Origin: Chitinophagaceae bacterium UBA1930
Lineage (GTDB): Bacteria; Bacteroidota; Bacteroidia; Chitinophagales; Chitinophagaceae
Direction of reading: 5' to 3'
NCBI GenBank assembly: GCA_002337145.1
Contig: DDFK01000003.1
Coordinates: 248,001 to 312,000 of the forward strand
Length of the DNA: 64,000 nt
Position 1 is the stretch's first letter; every line of letters starts with the position of its first letter. The notes below the pieces were generated by a model. That model did not search any database. It saw only the letters and a program-made list of their open reading frames with translations, and was not told the origin of the DNA. Below, in pieces: positions 8,389 to 17,005 of the stretch. Position numbers and translations under genes: made by a program.

Positions 8389-9513
8389 TTAGTTTTTTGC
8401 TACTGCTTTTGTAATAGCTGTGTCTTTTTTGCCCGCTAATTTAGTTGTATCAGCTGTTGGGGCAGTGGGTGCTTTGGGTTCCTTATCAGGAAAGGCTGCA
8501 TAGTAAGCAGGTTTCTTGCTACCCATCCAGGCATCAAACTCTTCTTGTGTAACCACTTTTACAATGGCACGCATGGAGTAGTGACCATTACCGCACATTT
8601 GATCGCAACTTAATTCGTATTCAAAGTTCGGGTTCTTGGTTTCGGCTTTCATTTCCTCAGTGGTCATGGTAGGTGTAAACCACATGGTAGTTGGTATGCC
8701 AGGCACCGCATCCATTTTCATACGGAAATGTGACAGGCCTACGTCATGTATCACGTCCCTCGAACCGATGATGAGTTTTACAGGTTTGCCTTTTATCAGA
8801 TAAACCGTGCCTTCTGTTACGATATCATCATGACCAAACTTGTCGTCTTTTAATTGTTGCATTTCGCCATCATGTTTTTTGATGGCTGTGTCGTTCCAGA
8901 TAATACCAAGCGAGTTGTTGGCAGCATCAATCATCCTGAAATATTTCTTGCCAAATTGCTCGTCTTTACCTGGGTAACGGAATATCCAACCAAACTGCTT
9001 ACCCGTTACTTCAACCTGCATGGCACCTTGTGGAGCTTCGCCGGTAAATGAGTACCAGTTACGCAAACCAATTACTACTAATATAGCCAATACAATTGCA
9101 GGCACTACTGTCCATACAACCTCAATGGTGTTGTTGTGTGGGAAGTAAAACACTTTCGCATTTTCTTTTTCCTGATATTTAAAAGAAAACCAAAACAGCA
9201 GTATTTGTGTAATAATCAAAACGATTCCGGTAACACCAATGGTTACCCATAACATTTGGTCAACTTTTTTACCATGGTCGCTTGCTGCAGGATGTGCCAA
9301 CAATGTTTTATGGAAATACAAATCGTTGCAGTACCAGATACCTATTAGGCCCAATATCATGAAACCGAGCATTAGGAAACCGTTGATCTTATTGTTCTGC
9401 TTCCTACTTTCATTTTCGCCTTTAATAACAGACACGTATTCGCTTGCTTTCGCAATCTGGAAAATGACTACGAAAATCAAAACAATTACTGCGATGGTTA
9501 AAAACATTGTCAT
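8389..9513 (-). CDS. ctaC: Cytochrome c oxidase subunit II (CuA subunit)
   Basis: Receives electrons at a periplasmic binuclear CuA centre and passes them to subunit I. The ligand set is intact: His256, then Cys303, Cys307, His311 and Met314 in SCDQMCGNGHYSM. The usual Glu between the cysteines is Gln305 here, a change I believe is common in Bacteroidota. The protein is 374 residues, long for the family. It has an extra N-terminal membrane helix (residues 2-20) before the standard hairpin (about 45-62 and 88-110, with another near 135-150), and a Pro/Ala/Lys-rich tail. No cytochrome c domain is fused, so this is aa3 and not caa3. It follows actF directly. Confidence 0.95.
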   Translation of the reverse strand: MTMFLTIAVIVLIFVVIFQIAKASEYVSVIKGENESRKQNNKINGFLMLGFMILGLIGIWYCNDLYFHKTLLAHPAASDHGKKVDQMLWVTIGVTGIVLIITQILLFWFSFKYQEKENAKVFYFPHNNTIEVVWTVVPAIVLAILVVIGLRNWYSFTGEAPQGAMQVEVTGKQFGWIFRYPGKDEQFGKKYFRMIDAANNSLGIIWNDTAIKKHDGEMQQLKDDKFGHDDIVTEGTVYLIKGKPVKLIIGSRDVIHDVGLSHFRMKMDAVPGIPTTMWFTPTMTTEEMKAETKNPNFEYELSCDQMCGNGHYSMRAIVKVVTQEEFDAWMGSKKPAYYAAFPDKEPKAPTAPTADTTKLAGKKDTAITKAVAKN

Positions 9514-9592
9514 GGTACTATAACTATTTTCTTTTCTTCAATTCAATTTTGTCAAGCTAGCAGATAGCCAATTGCTACAGCTTTCGGTTTTA

Positions 9593-10822
9593 CTATGTAT
9601 GGTGTACGATACTTTCTTTCAAGAAAGGATGGTACTTTGGTATCAATGGTTTGCTTGCCAAAGATTTGCTTACAAAGAATATCATCAATCCTACAAATAA
9701 GCTCAAGATTCCAAAGTCGAACCAGCCAAGGGTTACATGGTCCTTGCTGATGCTACCAATAACTTGTTGGTAATAATCTATCCAGTGGCCAAAGATAATC
9801 AACACGGCCATGAAGGTGATTAAGGTGTAGTTCCTCTTTGCTGAACGTTTCATCAGAATCAAAATCGGACAGATAAAGTTGATGATCAGGTTCAGGAAGA
9901 AAATGCCTTTATACGGTCCTTGAACCCTGTGTTTAAAGTAGATGGTTTCTTCTGGTTGGTTACTGTACCAGATCAGCATGTATTGAGAGAACCATAAGTA
10001 AGTCCAGAAAATAGAGAATGCAAACATGAACTTACCAATATCATGTAAATGTTCCTGGTTGGTATATTCCAAGTAACCTTTATTTTTTAAGTAGATCACC
10101 CAAAGTGCTATCAATGCCATGCCGCTTACAAATGTGCTGGCAAAGTTGTACCAACTGTACATGGTGCTGTACCAATGTGCATCAATACTCATCATCCATA
10201 ACCAAGGAATGGTGGAACCAACTGTTAAGCCAAACCATACTAGGAATGTTGCTGCACGTACGGTATTTTGTTTAATAAACGCAGCACCATTTACATTGTC
10301 CATTGGGGCTTCATCTGCTTCAGCACTTAGCTTTCTAATCCTCCAACCTAAAAATGCCCACAAGCCAATTGCTGCTGTTGTCCATATCAAAAAGAAAGTA
10401 GGATTCAAGAAGCCCAATTTACCTTTTAGAATAGGATCAGTTTTAGCTTCTTCACTTAACCAATGATAAATTTGATGGTTCTTATCAACAAATACAACAT
10501 AGATTAATACAAAGAAAGTAATAGCACCAAAAATTGGCACCATTGCAGAGATGGCTTCTGTAACACGGCGGAAAGATATTTGCCAACCACCCCATGCCAT
10601 TGTGGTAGCACAGATAAAGAACATGGCTGCATTACAAACCAGTGTCCAATAAATAGTATTGTACATTAACGTTCCTAAGAAGATGGCACGTTCGTGTTCA
10701 TCTTTGCTCATCCCTTTTGTTACAAATCCAATAATGAAAGCTGCCAGCCCGATGCTTATTAAAGCAAGGGACCATGTTTTCATTTTTCCGGGAACCTCAA
10801 AACGTTCTCTGATAGATGCCAT
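9593..10822 (-). CDS. actF: Alternative complex III subunit ActF (NrfD-like quinol:cytochrome c oxidoreductase)
   Basis: A 409-residue integral membrane protein with about ten hydrophobic segments. It is a shorter homologue of ActC in the NrfD/PsrC family. In alternative complex III, ActC and ActF form the membrane core. I see WLWMMSIDAHWYSTMYSWY, HDIGKFMFAFSIFWTYLWFSQ and a C-terminal stretch typical of ActF. It is the last of six act genes in the order A-B-C-D-E-F and stands 79 bp upstream of ctaC, fitting the known functional coupling of alternative complex III with an oxidase. Confidence 0.92.
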   Translation of the reverse strand: MASIRERFEVPGKMKTWSLALISIGLAAFIIGFVTKGMSKDEHERAIFLGTLMYNTIYWTLVCNAAMFFICATTMAWGGWQISFRRVTEAISAMVPIFGAITFFVLIYVVFVDKNHQIYHWLSEEAKTDPILKGKLGFLNPTFFLIWTTAAIGLWAFLGWRIRKLSAEADEAPMDNVNGAAFIKQNTVRAATFLVWFGLTVGSTIPWLWMMSIDAHWYSTMYSWYNFASTFVSGMALIALWVIYLKNKGYLEYTNQEHLHDIGKFMFAFSIFWTYLWFSQYMLIWYSNQPEETIYFKHRVQGPYKGIFFLNLIINFICPILILMKRSAKRNYTLITFMAVLIIFGHWIDYYQQVIGSISKDHVTLGWFDFGILSLFVGLMIFFVSKSLASKPLIPKYHPFLKESIVHHT

Positions 10823-10926
10823 TGTAAATTATTTTTTCTTGTCAGCCAGAGCTATTAAAAGCTCATCGTTAATTTGTTATTGTCTCCGCACATCGTTAGT
10901 TATGTAACAACATAGTCACGATGGAA

Positions 10927-11562
10927 TTATTTTTTTGCAGTTGCAGCATCACCTTCTTTTGCAGCAGGTGCGGCAGCTGTTGCTTTAGTTGCGTTTTGTT
11001 TGCTCTTAATGTAATAGATTACTTCCCAACGTTGCTTCCTGTTTAATTGAGAGGCATAGCTACCCATTAAGTTCCTACCATAAGTAACGCTATAGAACAT
11101 TTGTCCTTCTGGCATATTTAAAGTAAGCAGGTTCTTTGGTGCTGCTGGGTAAGGACCATTGCCATCTTTCCATAAAGGACCATTGCCATCCAGGTTCTTA
11201 CCGTGGCATATACCGCAATTGATCAAATACAACCTTTCAGCCTGTGTAAGTTCGGCAGCACTTAAAGAATCAATCGGGCTTTTAACCGCTTTTGATGCTA
11301 CATAGTTTGTAGTGTCGCCCAATTTGTCTTTGGCTAGGGCAAAAGGCATTTCCTCGCCCCTTGCAATCGTGCCCGTTACAGGCATGTTATTGTAACTAAA
11401 GTTTCCTTTCTTGGTTTCTTCGCTATGGTCGGCATAGGTTTCGTAAGCACGGCTATAGGCCATATCTGGCATATAGATGCTATTGGGCTTACGTTTTACA
11501 TCGCTGCAACTTACAATTACAACTGCAGCAGTTAAAAAAGCTATGATGGTTAATTTCTTCAT
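10927..11562 (-). CDS. actE: Alternative complex III subunit ActE (monoheme cytochrome c lipoprotein)
   Basis: A 211-residue periplasmic electron carrier. The signal peptide ends in a lipobox (VIVSCS, Cys19). One heme site, CGICHG, has its cysteines at 116 and 119 and His at 120. The Met-containing stretch YGRNLMGSY near residue 170 probably gives the second axial ligand. The C-terminus is a low-complexity Ala/Lys tail. In characterised complexes ActE is the monoheme subunit near the electron exit. It lies between actD and actF with short gaps. Confidence 0.92.
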   Translation of the reverse strand: MKKLTIIAFLTAAVVIVSCSDVKRKPNSIYMPDMAYSRAYETYADHSEETKKGNFSYNNMPVTGTIARGEEMPFALAKDKLGDTTNYVASKAVKSPIDSLSAAELTQAERLYLINCGICHGKNLDGNGPLWKDGNGPYPAAPKNLLTLNMPEGQMFYSVTYGRNLMGSYASQLNRKQRWEVIYYIKSKQNATKATAAAPAAKEGDAATAKK

Positions 11563-11580
11563 CTTGTTCTTTGTCTATAA

Positions 11581-12168
11581 TTAAGCAAGAGCTGTTTGTG
11601 TTTCAAAAGGCATTTCATCTTTATCGTACCTGCCAATCCACCAGCCATCTTCAGCAATTTCAGTTTTTACTTCTACGGCTCCAGCATTGCTTAGGAAAGC
11701 TTCTAGGTCACTGCTGTTTGTTTTGTCTGTGCATTCTATTACCATTACAAACAAATCGTCGGTAGCCCTTGCATGAAAATGGTGTTTCTTAACAAACGGG
11801 GCCAGTTGACATAGGTAGCAAAAAGTAAGTACCATGCCTACTGCAGCAAACAATACCGTTAACTCGAACATAATGGGTATCCAAGCTGGCAATGCAAAAT
11901 GTGGTTTACCGCCAATATCCAAAGGCCAGTCTTTTGTAAAGATCCAACTGATGCAACTCAATGCAGTGGTAGTACCTGTAATACCATAAATGAAACCTGC
12001 AGTATGTATACTGGTTTCCCTCATACCCAATGCGTGGTCCAGACCATGCACCGGAAATGGCGTGTACACATCCTGTATTTTGTAACCTGCCGTGCGAACT
12101 TTTTTCACCGCAGGAAACAAAACGGCTTCATCATCAAAACAGCCAACTACGAATTTCTTTTTTGCCAT
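11581..12168 (-). CDS. actD: Alternative complex III subunit ActD (DUF3341)
   Basis: A 195-residue subunit of the DUF3341 family with two membrane segments (about 55-80 and 90-120), flanked by the conserved PVHGLDHALGMR and a soluble C-terminal half. It is a structural subunit without cofactors. I start at the ATG at 12168 (MAKKKFVVGCF), which fits family N-termini; the frame extends two codons further to a TTG. The spacing to actE is 18 bp, while the gap to actC upstream is about 100 bp and contains a short repeat. Confidence 0.92.
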   Translation of the reverse strand: MAKKKFVVGCFDDEAVLFPAVKKVRTAGYKIQDVYTPFPVHGLDHALGMRETSIHTAGFIYGITGTTTALSCISWIFTKDWPLDIGGKPHFALPAWIPIMFELTVLFAAVGMVLTFCYLCQLAPFVKKHHFHARATDDLFVMVIECTDKTNSSDLEAFLSNAGAVEVKTEIAEDGWWIGRYDKDEMPFETQTALA

Positions 12169-12234
12169 AGTCAAATTTTGTGTCTACAGCCAACAGACGG
12201 TAGATCATAATAAAACTTTAATTCAATATATTTT

Positions 12235-12265
12235 GTCCATGGACTATTGACCATGGACTATGGTC
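12235..12265 (+). repeat. Short CCATGG-containing repeat between actC and actD
   Basis: The 11-mer CCATGGACTAT occurs twice, at 12237-12247 and 12251-12261, separated by TGA. GTCCATGGAC at 12235-12244 is a perfect 10-bp palindrome. The element lies in the ~100-bp gap after the actC stop. Similar GGACTATGGACC-type strings turn up in intergenic regions of many Bacteroidota, so I read it as a small dispersed repeat. No role is shown. Confidence 0.45.
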
Positions 12266-12271
12266 TCTCTT

Positions 12272-13711
12272 CTAGTGTGCGTGTGCATGGGCAAACTCGT
12301 CTGCCTGTTGCACTTCAATCGGTGTCATATCTTCTTTATAGCTTTCGCCCGATACTTTCAGTACATACTTGATTTCCGCAACTGCAATAACCGGGAAGTA
12401 TTTTGCAAATAGGAAGAAGCAGGTAAAGAACAGACCGAATGTACCCATGTAGAAACCGATTTCCCAGATAGAAGGACTGTAGTAAACAGACCAGCTAGAA
12501 GGCAGGTAGTCACGGTAAACAGAAGTAACGATGATCACAAAACGCTCGAACCACATACCGATATTCACCAGGATACTCATGAAGAATGTAACAAATAGGT
12601 TCCTTCTCATTTTTCTGCTCCAGAATATCTGCGGGCTCAATACGTTACAAGCCATCATACCCCAGTAGCTCCAACCATAAGGGCTGAACAGGTTTGCACG
12701 GCTGTACCAGAATGTGTAACCTTCGTATTTGCTTTGGCTGTACCAGCCCATAAACAACTCGGTTAAATATGCGATACCCACAATGGAACCCGTTAGTACA
12801 ATGATCTTGTTCATTGCTTCAACGTGACCCAACGTAATATAATCGTGTAGTCCAAACACTTTTCTTACCACCAGTAACAAAGTTTGCGTCATGGCGAAGC
12901 CAGAGAATACCGCACCCGCTACGAAGTATGGAGGGAAGATGGTGGTATGCCAACCAGGAACTACTGAAGTTGCAAAGTCAAAAGATACAATAGTGTGTAC
13001 CGAAAGTACCAGTGGTGTACTTAAACCTGCCAATACCAATGACAGGCTTTCGTGACGTTGCCAGTGTTTGGTAGAACCTGTCCAACCAAAAGCAGCAATA
13101 CCATATAAGTGTTTACGCAATTTTGTTTTGGCCCTGTCACGTACCGTTGCAAAGTCGGGCAACAGACCAGAATACCAGAACAAAAGCGATACGGTGAAAT
13201 AAGTTGAGATCGCAAATACGTCCCACAACAACGGCGAGTTAAAGTTTACCCATAAAGGACCACGGGTATTAGGGTAAGGCAGTACAAAGAACGCCATCCA
13301 AACACGACCCATGTGGAAGATAGGGAACTGGCCCGCACACATTACCGCAAAAATGGTCATCGCTTCTGCCGCACGGTTCACACCTGTTCTCCAACCTTGA
13401 CGGAACAACAATAAGATGGCCGAGATCAAGGTACCAGCGTGACCGATACCAACCCACCATACGAAGTTGGTGATATCCCAACCCCAACCGATGGTCTTGT
13501 TCAGGTTCCACTGACCAATACCATAAGTAACCTCACGGTAAACGCTAAACACACCAAACATTAGCAATGCCACCGAAATAAAGAATCCGATGTACCAAAG
13601 CTTGCTTGGCTTTGCTTCAATAGGGCGAATAATATCTTCCGTTACGTCATGGTAGGTTTTCTTACCATATACCAACGGTTCCCTTAATTGCGATTCGTAC
13701 TTTACGCTCAT
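12272..13711 (-). CDS. actC: Alternative complex III subunit ActC (NrfD/PsrC-like)
   Basis: The larger membrane subunit (479 residues, about ten membrane segments) of alternative complex III and the likely quinol-oxidising subunit with a proton path. Family features include WWVGIGHAGTLISAILLLF, MAFFVLPYPNTRGPLWVNF, HTIVSFDFATSVVPGWHTT and ELFMGWYSQSKYEG. The short C-terminus ends in alternating His/Ala (HAHAH). It lies between actB and actD in the standard order. Confidence 0.95.
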   Translation of the reverse strand: MSVKYESQLREPLVYGKKTYHDVTEDIIRPIEAKPSKLWYIGFFISVALLMFGVFSVYREVTYGIGQWNLNKTIGWGWDITNFVWWVGIGHAGTLISAILLLFRQGWRTGVNRAAEAMTIFAVMCAGQFPIFHMGRVWMAFFVLPYPNTRGPLWVNFNSPLLWDVFAISTYFTVSLLFWYSGLLPDFATVRDRAKTKLRKHLYGIAAFGWTGSTKHWQRHESLSLVLAGLSTPLVLSVHTIVSFDFATSVVPGWHTTIFPPYFVAGAVFSGFAMTQTLLLVVRKVFGLHDYITLGHVEAMNKIIVLTGSIVGIAYLTELFMGWYSQSKYEGYTFWYSRANLFSPYGWSYWGMMACNVLSPQIFWSRKMRRNLFVTFFMSILVNIGMWFERFVIIVTSVYRDYLPSSWSVYYSPSIWEIGFYMGTFGLFFTCFFLFAKYFPVIAVAEIKYVLKVSGESYKEDMTPIEVQQADEFAHAHAH

Positions 13712-13830
13712 CTGGTCTTGGTTATTATTGGGGACTATGACCCGGAGGCAATAGACCGTATAAAAATTATTTATTAATCAGTTTCAATGGTTGATTGCAG
13801 AAGCAATTAAGCCTCTTGCATTTACCATAC

Positions 13831-16800
13831 TTATGCGTGTTCCTTTTCAGCTTTCTTTCCACCAGCTGCTGCTTCATGCTCTTCTTCGCTGTTGCGTACT
13901 TTAGCCATGTAACTTACGTTTGGCAATACGTGCAGTTGCTCCAAAGAATAGAATAACCTGTTGGAGTTATCGTTCCTTACTTTGCTGATGGCACTGTTCG
14001 GATTGTTTACGTTACCGAATGTGATACAGTCTGCAGCACAAGCCTGGGCACAAGCCACTTTCACATCTTCATCAATCAAAGGACGGCTTTCTTTCTTCGC
14101 CTTCAGTTTTCCTTCTTGCAAACGTTGTACACAGAAAGAACATTTTTCAATTACACCTCTTGAACGTACAGTAACATCTGGGTTCAATACCATTCTTGTT
14201 AACTCGTCGTTCATCAGGTGTACGGTATCGCTCAGTTCATCCTGGTTGTTCGGGAAGCTATCCGCACCCATATAATCGGCCCAGTTGAAACGGCGTACTT
14301 TATAAGGACAGTTGTTGGCACAGTACCTTGTACCGATACAACGGTTATAAGTCATTTGGTTTAAACCTTCGCTGCTATGGTTGGTTGCAGCAACAGGACA
14401 AACGTTTTCGCAAGGTGCATTGTCGCAGTGTTGGCACATCAATGGTTGGAAAACAACTTTAGGGTTGTCTGCATTGCCGCTGTAGTAACGGTCAATCCTT
14501 AACCAAGCCATATCGTGAAAACGCAGTACTTCGGGTTTACCTACAACAGCTACGTTGTTTTCGGCCTGACAAGCTACAACGCATGCACCGCAACCATTAC
14601 AACTGTTCAGGTCAATGCTCATACCCCATTTGATACCTGGTTTGTCGTAAGATCCGTAGATGGTTGCATCTTCACGGAACTTGGCCAAGCCACCAAATGG
14701 TTTGGTTTCTTCTTCACGGTCGTCCAGAATTTCTGTTGGGTTGTGTTTCAACTCGGCCAACGTCAATTCCTTCATTACCTCGGTACGGTTACCTTGGTCT
14801 GTATTGTAGATATTGTGTGTTTGTGTTAATGCAACAGGGAATGTTTTGCCAGTATCGGTTAGGCTAACACCTGCAATATCAAAACTTACAGTTCCGTTAG
14901 CAATAGCTGCCAAAGGAAACGCATTCACACCAACGGGTTTGTTGTTTTCATCAACTGTTGCACGGCCAACTTTTGCATCGCGGCCATAACCAACAGCAAC
15001 ACCCACAGTTTCGGCGTGTGTACCAGGTATAATCAGAACCGGAAGTTCAATGGTTTGATTATTGGCTTTTATTTGAACAACCCTTTTAGGTGGTTTTACT
15101 TCGTAAGCATCTGCCTGGCCATTTACTGACAGGTCAATGTTCAGTAATTTTTTAGCCATGACCGGGGAGATAACCAAGTAGTTATCCCAAGTAGCCCTTG
15201 TAACAGGGTCTGGCATTTCTTGCAACCAAGGGTTGGCTGCACCCTGACCGGCACCGATGGCTATTTTTTGGTATAGCTGTAATTCGGTTCCTGTTTTAAC
15301 AGCAGGGATGTTTTTGATTGCTTCATCAAAACGGTTGGCAGTATATGCACCTGCCACCGCAACTTCAGGTACGGCACCAGTGATACCTTCTTGTAGTACT
15401 TTATTCCAAGCTGCTTCGCCACCCAGTTTTGTACCCCAATATGTTTTTAGGAAAGAAACATAGTCGGTAGCTGAACCGCTCCATTTCAACAGGCTATCCT
15501 GCCACTGACGTGTTTTGAACAGTGGGTAAATAGTAGGTTGTATAAAGGAATAGTGACCAGTTTGCGGTTCTGCATCGCCCCAACTTTCCAAAAAGTGATG
15601 GTCAGGAATTACGTATTTGCAAAGCTGCGTTGTTTCGTCATTCTTTGAATTGAAGGAAACAGCAACTTTAACTTTTGCAAGTCCGGTTTTGAACTTGGTT
15701 GCTTCAAACCAAGAGTAGGCAGGGTTTGCACCAACAATGAACAAAGTTCCAACAGAACCTGCGTTCATTGCATCAACCAAGGCAGCAAACTCGCTATCGA
15801 TACCTTTACGGCTATTGTTGGTAGCAGCCCAGTCAATTGTTTTGCCATTGGCACCAATTGCGTTGTTGATGGCGTTTACCACAATCTGTACATTGGTGTC
15901 ATTGCTTCCGCAAACAACCAATGCTTCGCCTTTATGTTCAGCCAAAGCTTTTGCAGCTTTTTCAACATTTGCTTTCAATTCGCCTGAAACAGTAGTAACG
16001 GCCTGGCCATTTACTGCACTTAACAAAGCAGCAGCAATTGCTCCGGTTTCGCTTGGGCGGTGTAAATATCTATCATCAGCATTAGAACCTGTAAGGCTTG
16101 CAACACTTTCAAAGTGAATGTGTTTGCTCATTTCAGGGTTCTTCTGGTTTATCTTTTTGCCTTTGGCGTATTGCCTTGCAAACTCAATAGGGCTAACCCA
16201 TGTTGCCAAGAAATCGGCACCTAGGCTCACAATTGTTTTTGCATTATCGAAACGGTAACTAGGCAATGCTTTTTTACCATAGCTGGCTTCGTTGGCCAAC
16301 AGCATCCCGCTATAAGAAACCGCATCGTAGGTTACATGTTGTAACGTAGGGTACTTTGCTTTGAACTGATTGATTACTTCTAAAGAAGAAGGCGAGTTGA
16401 TGGTGCTTGTAAGCAACACGGTGCTTCCGCCAGCAGTTGGCAATGCTTCTGCAATGGCTTTGTCAATGGCTTCAAAAGTTACTTCTTTGGCATCGTTGCC
16501 CACACCAATTGTTGGGAAACGCAACCTTGCCCCATCATACAGATCCAACACACTTGCCTGAACCCTTGCACTGGTACCGCCTTTGGTTATAGGCGATGCA
16601 TCATTACCTTCAACCTTGATAGGACGGCCGTCACGTACCTTGGCCAGGATGCTTACTGCATCACCGTCCTGCACATAAGTAGTGGCATACCAGTTTGCAA
16701 CACCAGGAACAATGTCCTCTGGTTTATTAGCAAAAGGAATTGCTTTTTTAATAGGCACTTCGCAACTTGCGGCAACTGCTGCTGCTGCTGTTGTAAAGCC

Positions 16801-16962
16801 AAGATATTTCAAGAAATCCCTACGGGGAGTCTTTGCATTCAATAGCCCATCATCAGCAGACTCAAAAGGAAGCTCTTCTTTAAACTCGTCTTTTGCTGAT
16901 TGCTGAAAAGCTTCAGAATTGTTTAATTCCCCAAAACTTTGCCAATGCTTTTTATCGCTCAT
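13831..16962 (-). CDS. actB: Alternative complex III subunit ActB (molybdopterin-oxidoreductase-like, Fe-S)
   Basis: Large periplasmic subunit of 1043 residues. The N-terminal part resembles molybdopterin oxidoreductases but in this family binds no molybdenum cofactor. The C-terminal part is a four-cluster ferredoxin domain, with cysteine groups CNGCGACVVAC, CQHCDNAPCENVC, CIGTRYCANNC and CSFC...CAQAC. The family holds three 4Fe-4S clusters and one 3Fe-4S cluster. A twin-arginine signal, RRDFLKYLGF, is at residues 47-56 with a lipobox-like AASC at 64-67, so it is exported folded and probably lipid-anchored. The signal lies about 45 residues in, as in other ActB. I start at the ATG at 16962 (MSDKKHWQSF); an upstream extension in frame would overlap actA and looks spurious. 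Confidence 0.95.
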   Translation of the reverse strand: MSDKKHWQSFGELNNSEAFQQSAKDEFKEELPFESADDGLLNAKTPRRDFLKYLGFTTAAAAVAASCEVPIKKAIPFANKPEDIVPGVANWYATTYVQDGDAVSILAKVRDGRPIKVEGNDASPITKGGTSARVQASVLDLYDGARLRFPTIGVGNDAKEVTFEAIDKAIAEALPTAGGSTVLLTSTINSPSSLEVINQFKAKYPTLQHVTYDAVSYSGMLLANEASYGKKALPSYRFDNAKTIVSLGADFLATWVSPIEFARQYAKGKKINQKNPEMSKHIHFESVASLTGSNADDRYLHRPSETGAIAAALLSAVNGQAVTTVSGELKANVEKAAKALAEHKGEALVVCGSNDTNVQIVVNAINNAIGANGKTIDWAATNNSRKGIDSEFAALVDAMNAGSVGTLFIVGANPAYSWFEATKFKTGLAKVKVAVSFNSKNDETTQLCKYVIPDHHFLESWGDAEPQTGHYSFIQPTIYPLFKTRQWQDSLLKWSGSATDYVSFLKTYWGTKLGGEAAWNKVLQEGITGAVPEVAVAGAYTANRFDEAIKNIPAVKTGTELQLYQKIAIGAGQGAANPWLQEMPDPVTRATWDNYLVISPVMAKKLLNIDLSVNGQADAYEVKPPKRVVQIKANNQTIELPVLIIPGTHAETVGVAVGYGRDAKVGRATVDENNKPVGVNAFPLAAIANGTVSFDIAGVSLTDTGKTFPVALTQTHNIYNTDQGNRTEVMKELTLAELKHNPTEILDDREEETKPFGGLAKFREDATIYGSYDKPGIKWGMSIDLNSCNGCGACVVACQAENNVAVVGKPEVLRFHDMAWLRIDRYYSGNADNPKVVFQPLMCQHCDNAPCENVCPVAATNHSSEGLNQMTYNRCIGTRYCANNCPYKVRRFNWADYMGADSFPNNQDELSDTVHLMNDELTRMVLNPDVTVRSRGVIEKCSFCVQRLQEGKLKAKKESRPLIDEDVKVACAQACAADCITFGNVNNPNSAISKVRNDNSNRLFYSLEQLHVLPNVSYMAKVRNSEEEHEAAAGGKKAEKEHA

Positions 16963-17005
16963 AGTATGATGATTAATTGCCTGAACGGCAATTGACTGAA
17001 TTAAA

